Below are positions 10,043 to 18,705 of a stretch of 39,082 bases of DNA, in pieces (the stretch's first letter is position 1; each line of letters begins with the position of its first letter). The notes beneath the pieces are model-generated. The model had not been told where the DNA came from. It worked only from the letters and a program-made list of their open reading frames with translations, and did no database searches. The translations under genes were made by a program, and so were the position numbers. The stretch is from an uncultured Bacteroidia bacterium (GTDB lineage: Bacteria; Bacteroidota; Bacteroidia; Bacteroidales; UBA932), in the NCBI GenBank assembly GCA_902796555.1, contig CADBPR010000002.1, positions 1-39,082 on the forward strand, in the 5' to 3' direction.

Positions 10043-12220
10043 CTAACCAATGACGGCGCCGTTGGCCAGGACCTCGGCCGGGGTGATGAAACGCATCTGG
10101 CCGTCACCCTGTTTGGCCATCAGAATCATGCCTTTGGACTCGATTCCGCGTATCGTACGCGGCGCCAGGTTGGCCAGGATGCAAATCTGCTTGCCCAGCA
10201 TGTCCTCCGGGCTGTAGTACTCTGCGATGCCGGAAACGATGGTCCGCTGGTCCAGGCCGGTATCAATCGTGAGTTTCAGCAGTTTATCCGTCTTGGGGAC
10301 CCGTTCGGCCGCCAGCACGGTGGCGGTGCGGATGTCCATCCGGCAGAAATCGTCGAAGGTCACTTCATCCTTCTGCGGTTCGATACGGCGCGCTGCCTCC
10401 GCCGCAGCCGCACGGGCGGCTTCCGCTTCGTTGGCAGCCTTGGCAGCCTGCAATTTGGCAATCTGGGCATCGATGGCGGCATCTTCAATCTTGGCAAACA
10501 GCAGGGAGGCTTCGCCGAGCGTATGGCCGGAAGGCAGCAGGTCGGTGCGGCCCAGGTCGTTCCAATGCAGGACAATCTCTTCGCCGGGTGTTACGCCCGT
10601 ATGCAGGGCGGCCGCTTCGCCTTCGCGATAGAAATTCACGGTCGGAGCGCCCTCGCCTGCCCTGTGGTCAGTACCGGCGTCGAGACCGACACGCAGGAAA
10701 CCACGCAGTTTCGCAGCGGAGAAAGGCGTGAAGGGCTCGAATGCGATGGCCAGGTCGGCGCAAATCTGCAGACAGGTGTACAGGATGGAAGCCGTACGGT
10801 CCAGGTCGGTCTTGGCCACCTTCCAGGGTTCGGCGTCGGAAATATACTTGTTGCCGATACGGGCAATGTTCATGGCATCCTTCAGGGCCTCGCGGAAATG
10901 GAAGGTTTCCAGGTTTTTCTCCAGGGATTCCCGGCAGGGAAGAATCTGGGCCAGGGTCTCGGCATCCACCGGTTCGGGCTTGGCGTTGGCCGGCACCTTA
11001 CCGCCGAAATACTTCTGGGTCAGCACGATGGCACGGTTGACGAAATTGCCGAAAATGGCCACCAGTTCGGAATTGTTGCGGGTCTGGAAGTCCTTCCAGG
11101 TGAAGTCGTTGTCCTTGGTCTCGGGAGCGTTCGCGCAGAGGACATAGCGGAGCACGTCCTCCTGTCCCTTGAAATCCTCCAGGTATTCGTTCAACCACAC
11201 CGCCCAGTTGCGCGAAGTGGAAATCTTGTCGCCTTCGAGGTTCAGGAACTCATTGGCGGGCACGTTGTCCGGCAGGATATAGCTGCCGTCGGCCTTCAGC
11301 ATGGAAGGGAAGACGATGCAGTGGAACACGATGTTGTCCTTGCCGATGAAATGCACCAGCCGGGTCTCCGGGTCTTTCCACCATTTCTCCCAGCTCTGCG
11401 GAAGCAGCTCCCGGGTATTGGAAATATAGCCGATAGGCGCGTCAAACCAGACATACAGCACCTTTCCTTCGGCACCTTCGACCGGCACGGGAACACCCCA
11501 GTCCATGTCGCGGGTCACGGCACGGGGCTGCAGCCCGTTGTCCAGCCAGCTCTTGCACTGGCCATAGACATTGGTTTTCCATTCCTTGTGCTGTTCCAGA
11601 ATCCACTCCCGCAGCCAAGGCTCGAAGCGGTCCAGGGGCAGGTACCAATGGGTGGTTTTCTTCTTTACCAGCGCGCCGCCGCTGAGGGCCGACTTCGGGT
11701 CAATCAGCTCTTCCGGGCTGAGGGTGCTGCCGCATTTCTCACACTGGTCTCCATAGGCGTTGGGATTGCCGCATTTGGGGCAGGTTCCGGTGATATAGCG
11801 GTCGGCCAGGAACTGCCCGGCTTCCTCGTCGTAATACTGCTCGCTCTCACGGGTGACAAAGGCCCCGTCGTCGTACAGTTTCCGGAAGTAGTCGGAAGCC
11901 GTACGGGTATGTACGGCGGACGTGGTCCGGGAATAGATGTCGAAATTGATGCCCAGTCCCGTGAAGGAATCCTTGATGGTCTTGTGATACTCGTCCACGA
12001 CATCCTGCGGGCTGACGCCGCGTTTTTTGGCCTTGATGGTAATCGGCACGCCGTGCTCGTCGGACCCGCAGACATACAGCACATCCTCACCGCGCATGCG
12101 CAGGTAGCGGACATAGATGTCGGCAGGGACATATACACCGGCCAGATGGCCGATGTGCACAGGGCCGTTGGCATAGGGTAACGCACAGGTTACCAGGGTT
12201 CTCTTGTAAGCCTTATCCAT
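10043..12220 (-). CDS. metG: Methionyl-tRNA synthetase
   Basis: Encodes 725 residues. It charges tRNA-Met with methionine in the cytoplasm. The class I signature HIGH (residues 22-25, in [11 protein letters not shown]) and the KMSKS-type loop as KISTS (from about K332) are present. A zinc-knob insertion carries two CxxC pairs (CPKCG...CEKCG, about residues 140-165). The C-terminal 110 residues ([15 protein letters not shown], then ASGI/SGIAEYY-type segments) form the EMAPII-like tRNA-binding domain that dimerises the enzyme. A low-complexity Ala/Glu-rich linker separates the anticodon-binding helices from this domain and makes the protein longer than simple MetRS. The gene lies 15 nt after dnaG in the same direction and is the last gene before the terminator. 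Confidence 0.98.
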   Translation of the reverse strand: MDKAYKRTLVTCALPYANGPVHIGHLAGVYVPADIYVRYLRMRGEDVLYVCGSDEHGVPITIKAKKRGVSPQDVVDEYHKTIKDSFTGLGINFDIYSRTTSAVHTRTASDYFRKLYDDGAFVTRESEQYYDEEAGQFLADRYITGTCPKCGNPNAYGDQCEKCGSTLSPEELIDPKSALSGGALVKKKTTHWYLPLDRFEPWLREWILEQHKEWKTNVYGQCKSWLDNGLQPRAVTRDMDWGVPVPVEGAEGKVLYVWFDAPIGYISNTRELLPQSWEKWWKDPETRLVHFIGKDNIVFHCIVFPSMLKADGSYILPDNVPANEFLNLEGDKISTSRNWAVWLNEYLEDFKGQEDVLRYVLCANAPETKDNDFTWKDFQTRNNSELVAIFGNFVNRAIVLTQKYFGGKVPANAKPEPVDAETLAQILPCRESLEKNLETFHFREALKDAMNIARIGNKYISDAEPWKVAKTDLDRTASILYTCLQICADLAIAFEPFTPFSAAKLRGFLRVGLDAGTDHRAGEGAPTVNFYREGEAAALHTGVTPGEEIVLHWNDLGRTDLLPSGHTLGEASLLFAKIEDAAIDAQIAKLQAAKAANEAEAARAAAAEAARRIEPQKDEVTFDDFCRMDIRTATVLAAERVPKTDKLLKLTIDTGLDQRTIVSGIAEYYSPEDMLGKQICILANLAPRTIRGIESKGMILMAKQGDGQMRFITPAEVLANGAVIG

Positions 12221-12235
12221 AATGTAAAATCAGTT

Positions 12236-14224
12236 TCATTGTACGCGGCCAAGCCGCTCTTCGATGGTTTTGCGCAGGGCGCTCACTTCCTGTATCTGCC
12301 GCAGCAGGTCCGCCGCCTGTTCGGGATGGGCCTTCAAACGGTCCATCAGCTGGTTGTTGCGGGCCTGGAGCCGTTTGGCCTGGTAGACCAGGATGGCTTT
12401 CGGGACATTCTTGACCAGCTGCGTGGAGCGAGCCGTCAAAGCGGCCGCGAAGTTCTTGACCGTCAGCTGGTAACGCTCCTGCGTCAGCTCCGCCGTCAGC
12501 TGGGCGACGGTGCGGTCGGGGCCGTCCATCAGGGCCTTCACAAGCGAGGTCTGGTCCGGCTGCGGCTCTTGGTCGTAGCCGGCGAAATACGCGTCATAGA
12601 CCCTGCGGTACAGGCTGTTGGCCATTTCGTGTTCGTCGGCTTCCAGGGCCGAACGGATGAATTCGGCGACCGTATACGTATATTCGCTGTCGTAGAACTC
12701 GGAGTCGGTCTCGAATTCGAGCGGTTCCAATCCCCAGTTCAGAATCAGCCACAGCAGTTCGCGTTCGCAGGAGGCCAGAACGGGGTCTTCAAACAACAGG
12801 GCGGACGCGTCGACCGGGGCCTGGGGCTGTTCCTGCAGGGAACCGCCCGCTTCCACCTCCGGGGCATCCGGGACCGGCTGCAGGCCACCGCTGCGGGCCG
12901 CGATTTTGCGGTCTTCCTCCAGCATCTTCTCACGGATCCGGCGAATCCGGTCGAAGAGGATGCGGGAATCGATATCGAAACGGCCGGCGCTGGCCTGCAC
13001 ATAGGTCGCCCGTTTGACAGCATCCGGAATCAGGGCAATCGTGTCGGCGATATCGTTGATCAGTTCGGCGCGTTTGAGCGGGTCATTGCCGGCCTCACCC
13101 AGCAGAAGGTCCGTCTTGAAGGCGATGAAGTCCTGCTCATGGGCGGCGATGAAATCTTCCACCTCGGCGAGGGTATGCTTGCGGGAATAGGAATCGGGAT
13201 CATCCCCGTCGGGAAGCAGCACCACACGGACGTTCATCCCTTCCTTGAGCACCAGCCCGATGCCGCGCAGGGCCGCATGGATACCGGCCGCGTCACCGTC
13301 ATACATGATGGTGACGTTCTGGGTGAACTTCCGGATCAGCCGAATCTGGGGGACGGTCAGCGACGTACCGCTGGAGGCCACCACGTTGGTAATGCCCAAC
13401 TGGTGCATGGACAGCACGTCCAGATAGCCTTCCACCAGGTAGCAACGGTCCTTTCGGGCAATCATGTTCTTGGCGAAGTAGATGCCGTAGAGGGAATTGC
13501 TCTTGTCGTAAATCTCCGTTTCGGGGGAATTCACGTATTTGGCGACGGTCTTGTCCGTGCGGAGGGTCCGGCCGCCGAACGCGATGACGCGTCCGCTGAC
13601 GGAGTGAATCGGGAACATCACCCGGTCGTAGAAACGCCCGGCCAGATGGCCGTCGTCATAGCGGATGCACAGCCCGGTATCGACCAGGAAGTCCTCCTTG
13701 TACCCTTGCTCGCGGGCCGCCGCCATCAGGGCCTGGCGGTCCTTCGGGGCCCAGCCCAGCCCATATTTGCAGATGGTCTCATCTTCGAGGCCACGGCTGT
13801 GGAAATAGGCCAGGCCGATGGTCCTTCCCTCTTCCGTATCCAGCTGATTCTGAAAGAATTGCCCGGCAAATTCGGAAACGATATAGAGACTTTCGCTGCG
13901 CTGCCGGGCGGCGATTTCGTCGGCGCTTTCCTCTTTTTCCACCACTTCGATGCCGTATTTGCGGGCCAGGTATTTCAAGGCGTCCGCATAGCCGAGGTTT
14001 TCATGGTCCATGATAAACCCCACGGCCGTTCCGTGTTTGCCGCAGCCGAAGCAGTGGTAGGTTCCGCGGGAAGGCGTTACGACGAAGGAGGGCGTCTTCT
14101 CGTTGTGGAAGGGGCAGCAGGCCATGTAATAGGCCCCGCGCCGGCGCAACGCGACAAAGTCGCCCACCACCTCCTCAATCTGGGCGGTGGAAAGAATCTT
14201 CGATACGGTCTCCTGCGGAATCAT
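12236..14224 (-). CDS. dnaG: DNA primase DnaG
   Basis: Encodes 662 residues. DnaG synthesises RNA primers at the replication fork and is recruited by the DnaB helicase. The N-terminal CHC2 zinc domain is visible as CPFH at 37-40 and CFGC at 58-61. The TOPRIM catalytic core follows, with the acidic YLVEGYLDVLSMHQLGI motif and MYDGDAAG. The C-terminal 200 residues are helical, as expected for the helicase-binding domain, and include a variable acidic/Pro-rich linker. It starts 7 nt after the DUF3127 gene and ends 15 nt before metG, so the three are probably co-transcribed. Confidence 0.97.
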   Translation of the reverse strand: MIPQETVSKILSTAQIEEVVGDFVALRRRGAYYMACCPFHNEKTPSFVVTPSRGTYHCFGCGKHGTAVGFIMDHENLGYADALKYLARKYGIEVVEKEESADEIAARQRSESLYIVSEFAGQFFQNQLDTEEGRTIGLAYFHSRGLEDETICKYGLGWAPKDRQALMAAAREQGYKEDFLVDTGLCIRYDDGHLAGRFYDRVMFPIHSVSGRVIAFGGRTLRTDKTVAKYVNSPETEIYDKSNSLYGIYFAKNMIARKDRCYLVEGYLDVLSMHQLGITNVVASSGTSLTVPQIRLIRKFTQNVTIMYDGDAAGIHAALRGIGLVLKEGMNVRVVLLPDGDDPDSYSRKHTLAEVEDFIAAHEQDFIAFKTDLLLGEAGNDPLKRAELINDIADTIALIPDAVKRATYVQASAGRFDIDSRILFDRIRRIREKMLEEDRKIAARSGGLQPVPDAPEVEAGGSLQEQPQAPVDASALLFEDPVLASCERELLWLILNWGLEPLEFETDSEFYDSEYTYTVAEFIRSALEADEHEMANSLYRRVYDAYFAGYDQEPQPDQTSLVKALMDGPDRTVAQLTAELTQERYQLTVKNFAAALTARSTQLVKNVPKAILVYQAKRLQARNNQLMDRLKAHPEQAADLLRQIQEVSALRKTIEERLGRVQ

Positions 14225-14231
14225 CGGTCAA

Positions 14232-14651
14232 TCAGAAGGGCATATCGTCCTCTGAACCGGCAGGCATGTCGTCCAGGGTCGGCGCCGGCGCCTGCTGGGC
14301 AGGAGCGGAAGGCGCGAATCCGGCCGGCATATCGTCATAGGAAGGGCCGGCCGGCGCAGCGGCAGGAGCCCCGGCAGGACTGATCCGCCAGGCGCGCAGG
14401 TCGGTATACCAGCGGCCGTTGAACTCCCGGCTGGAGGGGCGGAAGGACACTTTCACCATGTCTCCCACCTGGTAACGCTGCAGGTCCTGCACCTTGTCGG
14501 CGCCCCAGACGTTAAATACCACGCTGGTCGGGAAATTGCCGTCCTGGTATTCTACGATGAATTCCTGTTTGGACCATCCCCCGCGGGCGGAAGTGCCGGA
14601 CTGAACCGCCAGCTTGCTCACAATCCGCCCTTCAATTTCAAGATTTGCCAT
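14232..14651 (-). CDS. DUF3127 (OB-fold-like) protein with SSB-like C-terminal tail
   Basis: Encodes 139 residues. The first 90 or so residues resemble the DUF3127 family common in Bacteroidetes (EIEGRIVSKLAVQSG, KQEFIVEYQDG, KVSFRPSSREFNGRWYTDLR), probably a small beta-barrel of OB type. A disordered Ala/Pro linker follows and carries DDMP three times (YDDMPAG, LDDMPAG, EDDMPF). The protein ends in DDMPF, very like the DDIPF tail by which bacterial SSB recruits replication and repair partners. It sits 7 nt upstream of dnaG. A role in single-stranded DNA transactions is an inference from the tail and position. A conventional ssb gene is not in this window. Confidence 0.85.
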   Translation of the reverse strand: MANLEIEGRIVSKLAVQSGTSARGGWSKQEFIVEYQDGNFPTSVVFNVWGADKVQDLQRYQVGDMVKVSFRPSSREFNGRWYTDLRAWRISPAGAPAAAPAGPSYDDMPAGFAPSAPAQQAPAPTLDDMPAGSEDDMPF

Positions 14652-14663
14652 AAGCCTCGTCAG

Positions 14664-14705
14664 TTATCAAAAAAGCCTGCCCGGCACTTGGCGAAGCAGG
14701 CTTTT
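14664..14705 (-). terminator. Terminator of the FKBP lipoprotein gene, possible attenuator for DUF3127-dnaG-metG
   Basis: On the minus strand AAAAGCCTGC and GCAGGCTTTT (arms 14696-14705 and 14671-14680) form a perfect 10-bp stem with a 15-nt loop, followed by more T residues (TTTTTTGA). It lies only 18 nt before the DUF3127 start and no separate promoter is evident there, so partial read-through is likely. Confidence 0.85.
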
Positions 14706-14723
14706 ATCATGCATTATCTTCAA

Positions 14724-15548
14724 TTATTTCTTCTTTTTGGGATCGGCGGCCGGCTTCTCCACGAAAGGCTTCACGCTGGTCAGCTGGACGTCGAAGGTGA
14801 GCGGGGTGTTGGGCTCGATGCCGTTGGTGCCGCGCTCGCCATAACCGAGCTTGGAGGGGATGAAGAGTTTGATCTTACCGCCTTCGCCGATGAGCTGCAG
14901 ACCCTCGGTCCAGCCCTTCACGACGCGGTTCAGCATCATACGGACAGGCTCGGCGCCTTCCTTGGTCTCGTCGAAGACTTTGCCGTCGGGCAGGGTGCCT
15001 TTGTAGAGGACGTACACCGTATCCTTCGGGCCCGGTTTCAACTCGCTGCCGGCTTCCTCGATGATGTACTGCAGACCGCTCTCGGTCACCTGCACACCCT
15101 CTTTCTTGGCATTCTCAGCCAGGAATTTCTCTTCCTTCTGGGCGTTCACGGCCAGTTTGTAGTCGCGGCGCATGCGCATAAATTTGTCCAGGGTCTGGTT
15201 GAACGTGCTGAACTGCTCGCCCGGATTGTATTTGAACTGATAGATGAAAGCGGAATCGCGGAAATCGCCCTTGGAGTTGGCGGCATCCTTCATACCTTTG
15301 AGCATCAGGGACCAGTTGACATTGCCCATGTCATAGTTCTTGACCTGCATACCGAAGTTCAGGCCCATATAATAGCTGGCGGAGTCAATCAGGGCTTTGC
15401 CGGGGAGGAGTTCCGCAGGGTTGACGGGCTTCTCGGCCTGGATACCTTCTTCGAGGGCTTCAGCTTCCGTACCCTCGGTCTTGCTGGTGCACGCAACGGC
15501 CGCTACGGACAGTGCGAGGGCAGCTGCAAAGAATTTGTTTGTTCTCAT
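14724..15548 (-). CDS. FKBP-type peptidyl-prolyl isomerase lipoprotein
   Basis: Encodes 274 residues. It catalyses cis-trans isomerisation of prolyl bonds in exported proteins. The N-terminus is a lipoprotein signal (MRTNKFFAAALALSVAAVAC) with the lipid-bearing Cys at residue 20. Residues about 45-150 form the helical FKBP_N dimerisation/chaperone region. Residues about 155-260 form the FKBP domain, with VYVLYKGTLPDGKVFDET, VVKGWTEGLQLIGEGGKIKL and IPSKLGYGERG. A Lys-rich tail (KKKK) closes the protein. It is the first gene of the minus-strand block and diverges from recQ. It is probably periplasmic, lipid-anchored and Mip/FkpA-like. Confidence 0.93.
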   Translation of the reverse strand: MRTNKFFAAALALSVAAVACTSKTEGTEAEALEEGIQAEKPVNPAELLPGKALIDSASYYMGLNFGMQVKNYDMGNVNWSLMLKGMKDAANSKGDFRDSAFIYQFKYNPGEQFSTFNQTLDKFMRMRRDYKLAVNAQKEEKFLAENAKKEGVQVTESGLQYIIEEAGSELKPGPKDTVYVLYKGTLPDGKVFDETKEGAEPVRMMLNRVVKGWTEGLQLIGEGGKIKLFIPSKLGYGERGTNGIEPNTPLTFDVQLTSVKPFVEKPAADPKKKK

Positions 15549-15605
15549 ATTTCTTTAAATTTAACGAACTTACCAGATGCGGATTTCTCTCGTCCGCACG
15601 AAATG

Positions 15606-15613
15606 CAAATATC
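15606..15613 (-). promoter_or_regulatory. -7 box (GATATTTG) of the FKBP lipoprotein gene
   Basis: On the minus strand GATATTTG matches TAnnTTTG at all but the first base. It lies 57 nt upstream of the ATG. No strong -33 box is seen. Confidence 0.45.
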
Positions 15614-15704
15614 GGAAATAATTTTGACATTCCGTATAAAAAACGTCCATTATTTTGAAACTCGTACAAAAATCAGGCAAAAACGAAAAAATCTCCGAAA
15701 AAAG

Positions 15705-15736
15705 ATTGGATTTGATTTTAAATATACCTATATTTA
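15705..15736 (+). promoter_or_regulatory. Promoter of recQ
   Basis: ATTG (15705-15708) and TATATTTA (15729-15736) are 20 nt apart, the spacing of Bacteroidetes -33/-7 elements, each with one mismatch to consensus. The ATG at 15775 lies 38 nt downstream. The region is AT-rich in contrast to its surroundings. Confidence 0.5.
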
Positions 15737-15774
15737 GGCAGGCGTTCGAAAACGCCCCTTTTGGAACCTATGCA

Positions 15775-17967
15775 ATGACTACCGATTCCGCCACCATACA
15801 CCGCTTTCTGAAGGATTTCTTCGGCTATGACTCGTTCAAGAGCGAGCAGGAAGAGATCATACGGCATCTGACAGCCGGCGGAAACACGTTTGTGCTGATG
15901 CCCACCGGCGGCGGCAAGTCACTTTGCTACCAGCTGCCGGCGCTGATGATGCCCGGAACCGCAATCGTCATTTCCCCCCTGATAGCCCTGATGAAGAACC
16001 AGGTGGACGCCATCCGGGGCTTCGTGTCCGGCAATGAAGGCATCGCCCATTTCCTGAATTCTTCGCTGAGCAAGCCCCAGATTGCCGCAGTGCGGGAAGA
16101 CCTGCTGAAAGGGGTTACCAAACTGCTGTACGTCGCTCCGGAATCCCTCACCAAGGAAGACAACATCGACCTGCTGCGGGAAATCGACATTTCTTTCTAT
16201 GCCGTGGACGAGGCGCACTGCATCTCCGAATGGGGGCATGATTTCCGCCCGGAATACCGGCGGATTCGGGCCCTGGTCAACGAAATCGGCGCCGCACCCA
16301 TCATCGCCCTGACCGCGACGGCCACGCCCAAGGTCCAAAGCGACATCCTCAAGAACCTGGGCATCACGGACGCCCGGGTGTTCAAGTCCTCCTTCAACCG
16401 TCCCAACCTCTACTACGAAGTCCGGGACAAGGTGGAGCCCGAGAAAGACATCATCCGCTATATCCGGCAGAACCCCGGCAAATCCGGCATCATCTACTGC
16501 CTGAGCCGCAAAAAGGTGGAAGAGCTGGCCCAGCTGCTGTGCATCAACCAGATCAAGGCCCTCCCCTACCATGCCGGGCTGGACGCGAAGACGCGGGCGG
16601 AGAACCAGGACAAGTTCCTCAGCGAGGAGGTGGACGTCATCGTGGCCACCATCGCCTTCGGAATGGGCATCGACAAGCCCGACGTACGCTTCGTGATTCA
16701 TTACGACATTCCCAAGAGCATCGAAGGCTATTACCAGGAGACCGGCCGGGCCGGCCGTGACGGGCTGGAAGGCCGCTGCATTACCTATTATAGCTACAAG
16801 GATATCCAGAAGCTGGAAAAATTCATGCAGGGCAAGCCCATCGCCGAGCAGGAAATCGGCAAGCAGTTGCTGAATGAGACGGTCGCCTACGCGGAGTCCG
16901 GCGAATGTCGCAGAAAGCTGCTGCTCAATTATTTCGGAGAAACGTATCCGCAGGAAAACTGCGGCTGCTGCGACAACTGCGTGAATCCCAAGCAGCGTTT
17001 CGACGGGCAGTGGGAGATGTGGCTGGCCATCAACCTGGTCAAGACCTTGCCCGAAAAGTTCAAACTGGAGCATCTGGCCAACATCCTGGCCGGTGTGGAC
17101 AATTCCATCATCCAGTCCTACAACCACAACCAGCGCGAGGAGTTCGGCATGGGCTCCCAGCACGACGCCAAGTTCTGGTGCATGGTGATTCACCAGGGCC
17201 TGATTCTGCATCTGCTGGAGAAGGACATCGAGAGTTACGGACTGATTTCCGTCACGCAGAAGGGCCGGGAGTTCTATGAGAATCCCTACCCGATCATGCT
17301 GATTGAGGACCGCAAATTCTCCGAAGGCGTGGATGAAGAAGAGGAGACGGACGTGCACGGCGGAGGCGGCGGAGGCGACCCGGTGCTGCTGGCCATGCTG
17401 AAGGACCTGCGGAAAGACGTCGCCCGCAAAAAAGGTCTCCAGCCCTGGGTCATTTTCGGCGACCCGGCGCTGGAAGACATGTCCATCATGTATCCGCTCA
17501 CCCAGGAAGAACTGCGCAACTGCCAGGGGGTCGGCGAAGGGAAAGCACGGAAATTCGGCGCCGAGTTCCTCAGCCTGATTGCCCGCTACGTGGAAGAAAA
17601 CGAAATTGACCGGCCGGATGATTTCGTCGTGAAATCCATCGCGAACCGGTCCACGAACAAGATTTTTATCATTCAAAGCATTGACCGCCAGATGGCCCTT
17701 GAGGACATCGCCGCTGCCCGAGGCCTGACAATGGAAGAGTTGTTGACCGAGATTGAAGCCATTGTCGACGCCGGTACCAAACTCAACCTCAACTATTACA
17801 TCGAAGAAAAACTGGACGAAGACGTTGTCGAAGACCTGTACGCCTGGTTCCGGGACGAAGCAACCAGCGCCTCGCTGCAAGAGGCCATGGACGCCCTTTC
17901 AGAGGACTACGAACCCCTCGAAATCCGGCTGGTCCGGGTGCAGTTCATCAGCGAAGTCGCCAACTGA
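15775..17967 (+). CDS. recQ: ATP-dependent DNA helicase RecQ
   Basis: Encodes 730 residues. It is a 3'-5' superfamily 2 helicase in recombination and repair. The ATG at 15775 is preferred; the frame is open for 40 codons further upstream but that part overlaps the predicted promoter and is AT-rich and unlike RecQ. Motifs seen are the Q-motif region (FGYDSFKSEQ), Walker A PTGGGKS (K48), DEAH box (D145-H148) in VDEAHCISEWGHDFRPEY, and motif VI QETGRAGRDG. The RQC zinc site begins at C378 (ECRRKLLLNYFGE) and continues as CGCCDNC. An HRDC domain lies at about 543-610, and a helical extension ends the protein, as in Bacteroides RecQ. It stands as a single-gene unit with its own terminator. Confidence 0.96.
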   Translation: MTTDSATIHRFLKDFFGYDSFKSEQEEIIRHLTAGGNTFVLMPTGGGKSLCYQLPALMMPGTAIVISPLIALMKNQVDAIRGFVSGNEGIAHFLNSSLSKPQIAAVREDLLKGVTKLLYVAPESLTKEDNIDLLREIDISFYAVDEAHCISEWGHDFRPEYRRIRALVNEIGAAPIIALTATATPKVQSDILKNLGITDARVFKSSFNRPNLYYEVRDKVEPEKDIIRYIRQNPGKSGIIYCLSRKKVEELAQLLCINQIKALPYHAGLDAKTRAENQDKFLSEEVDVIVATIAFGMGIDKPDVRFVIHYDIPKSIEGYYQETGRAGRDGLEGRCITYYSYKDIQKLEKFMQGKPIAEQEIGKQLLNETVAYAESGECRRKLLLNYFGETYPQENCGCCDNCVNPKQRFDGQWEMWLAINLVKTLPEKFKLEHLANILAGVDNSIIQSYNHNQREEFGMGSQHDAKFWCMVIHQGLILHLLEKDIESYGLISVTQKGREFYENPYPIMLIEDRKFSEGVDEEEETDVHGGGGGGDPVLLAMLKDLRKDVARKKGLQPWVIFGDPALEDMSIMYPLTQEELRNCQGVGEGKARKFGAEFLSLIARYVEENEIDRPDDFVVKSIANRSTNKIFIIQSIDRQMALEDIAAARGLTMEELLTEIEAIVDAGTKLNLNYYIEEKLDEDVVEDLYAWFRDEATSASLQEAMDALSEDYEPLEIRLVRVQFISEVAN

Positions 17968-17979
17968 CAGACACGTTCA

Positions 17980-18022
17980 GGAAAGAATATGCCGCCGAAA
18001 GGCTGCGTCTTTCCGTTTTTTC
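17980..18022 (+). terminator. Terminator of recQ
   Basis: GGAAAGA (17980-17986) pairs with TCTTTCC (18008-18014), with an inner GCC-gaaa-GGC stem. TTTTTT follows at 18016-18021. The T-run abuts the -7 box of the next promoter, so one transcript ends almost where the next begins. Confidence 0.75.
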
Positions 18023-18023
18023 T

Positions 18024-18031
18024 TATCTTTG
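18024..18031 (+). promoter_or_regulatory. -7 box (TATCTTTG) of the BACON/fimbrillin operon
   Basis: A perfect TAnnTTTG match 41 nt upstream of the first start of the four-gene operon. No clear -33 TTTG is visible; that region is taken up by the recQ terminator stem. Confidence 0.7.
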
Positions 18032-18072
18032 TAAGTAATTGATTGTTAACCCGGAAACACATAACCTATTAT

Positions 18073-18702
18073 ATGATGAAACCCACAAGACTGTTCTCAT
18101 TTCTCGCAGCGGCACTGCTTCTCTGTGCCGGCTGCGATATGATTCCGACGGTCACGCCATTCTCTCCCCTCAGCCAGACGGTTGAGATCAATGCTGCAGG
18201 CGGCAGCATCACCGTTGCGTTCTCCGCACCGGCTGCCTGGAGCGCGAGCTGTGATGCAGAATGGCTGACCCTGTCCGCCACCTCCGGCGAGAAGGGAACC
18301 AATGCGCTGACCCTGTCGGCCACCCGCAACGACAGCGGGGCCGAGCGGCAGGTTGTCATCAGCCTCAACGCGGCCGAGTTGAACGAAAACGGTTCGATAA
18401 CGGTGAGTCAGAAGGCCTACGAAGCGCCGGGCTCCGACGACCCGTCACCCGACCCTTCCGTCGACCCCGTCCAGTCTGATGACCCGTCCACAGGACCGGA
18501 TATTTCCGACGACCCGTCACCCGACCCGTCTGTCGACCCCGGCCAGTCTGATGACCCTTCCACGAATCCCGGCACCTCGGACGACCCGTCCACCGACCCG
18601 GGCCAGTCTGATGACCCGTCCCAAAACCCTGCAGAGCCGCCGATTGACGGTGACATCGAAGACTGGGACGACGGTGATACCGATGACCTCAAAGAAGAAT
18701 AA
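18073..18702 (+). CDS. BACON-domain lipoprotein with Asp/Pro/Ser repeat tail
   Basis: Encodes 209 residues from the ATG at 18073 (a second ATG follows directly at 18076). The start is chosen because it precedes a lipoprotein signal with lipobox LLCAGC (Cys21). Residues about 37-115 form one BACON-like immunoglobulin-type domain (AWSASCDAEWLTLSATSGEK then VVISLNAAEL), a module common at the N-terminus of Bacteroidetes surface proteins, sometimes tied to carbohydrate or mucin binding. The rest is a low-complexity acidic tail of six SDDPS units and a strongly acidic end (DDGDTDDLKEE). No catalytic motif is present. It is the first gene of an operon with three fimbrillin-like lipoproteins, and the gap to the next gene is 3 nt. 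It may be a short surface stalk or accessory subunit. Confidence 0.85.
   Translation: MMKPTRLFSFLAAALLLCAGCDMIPTVTPFSPLSQTVEINAAGGSITVAFSAPAAWSASCDAEWLTLSATSGEKGTNALTLSATRNDSGAERQVVISLNAAELNENGSITVSQKAYEAPGSDDPSPDPSVDPVQSDDPSTGPDISDDPSPDPSVDPGQSDDPSTNPGTSDDPSTDPGQSDDPSQNPAEPPIDGDIEDWDDGDTDDLKEE
18433..18636 (+). repeat. Tandem repeat encoding SDDPS units
   Basis: Six in-frame copies of a unit starting Ser-Asp-Asp-Pro-Ser are spaced 14, 10, 14, 10 and 10 codons apart. The DNA copies share a TCTGATGACCCGTC-like core. Such repeats can gain or lose units by slippage. Confidence 0.9.
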
Positions 18703-18705
18703 TTT

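Noticed and set aside
9986..14383. Two plus-strand frames of 731 and 714 codons covering metG and dnaG
   Set aside because: Both are antisense to unmistakable genes with intact motifs; they lack recognisable domains and normal start contexts.
15655..15774. A 40-codon N-terminal extension of recQ
   Set aside because: It overlaps the predicted promoter and is AT-rich with no RecQ similarity; the family N-terminus begins at the ATG at 15775.
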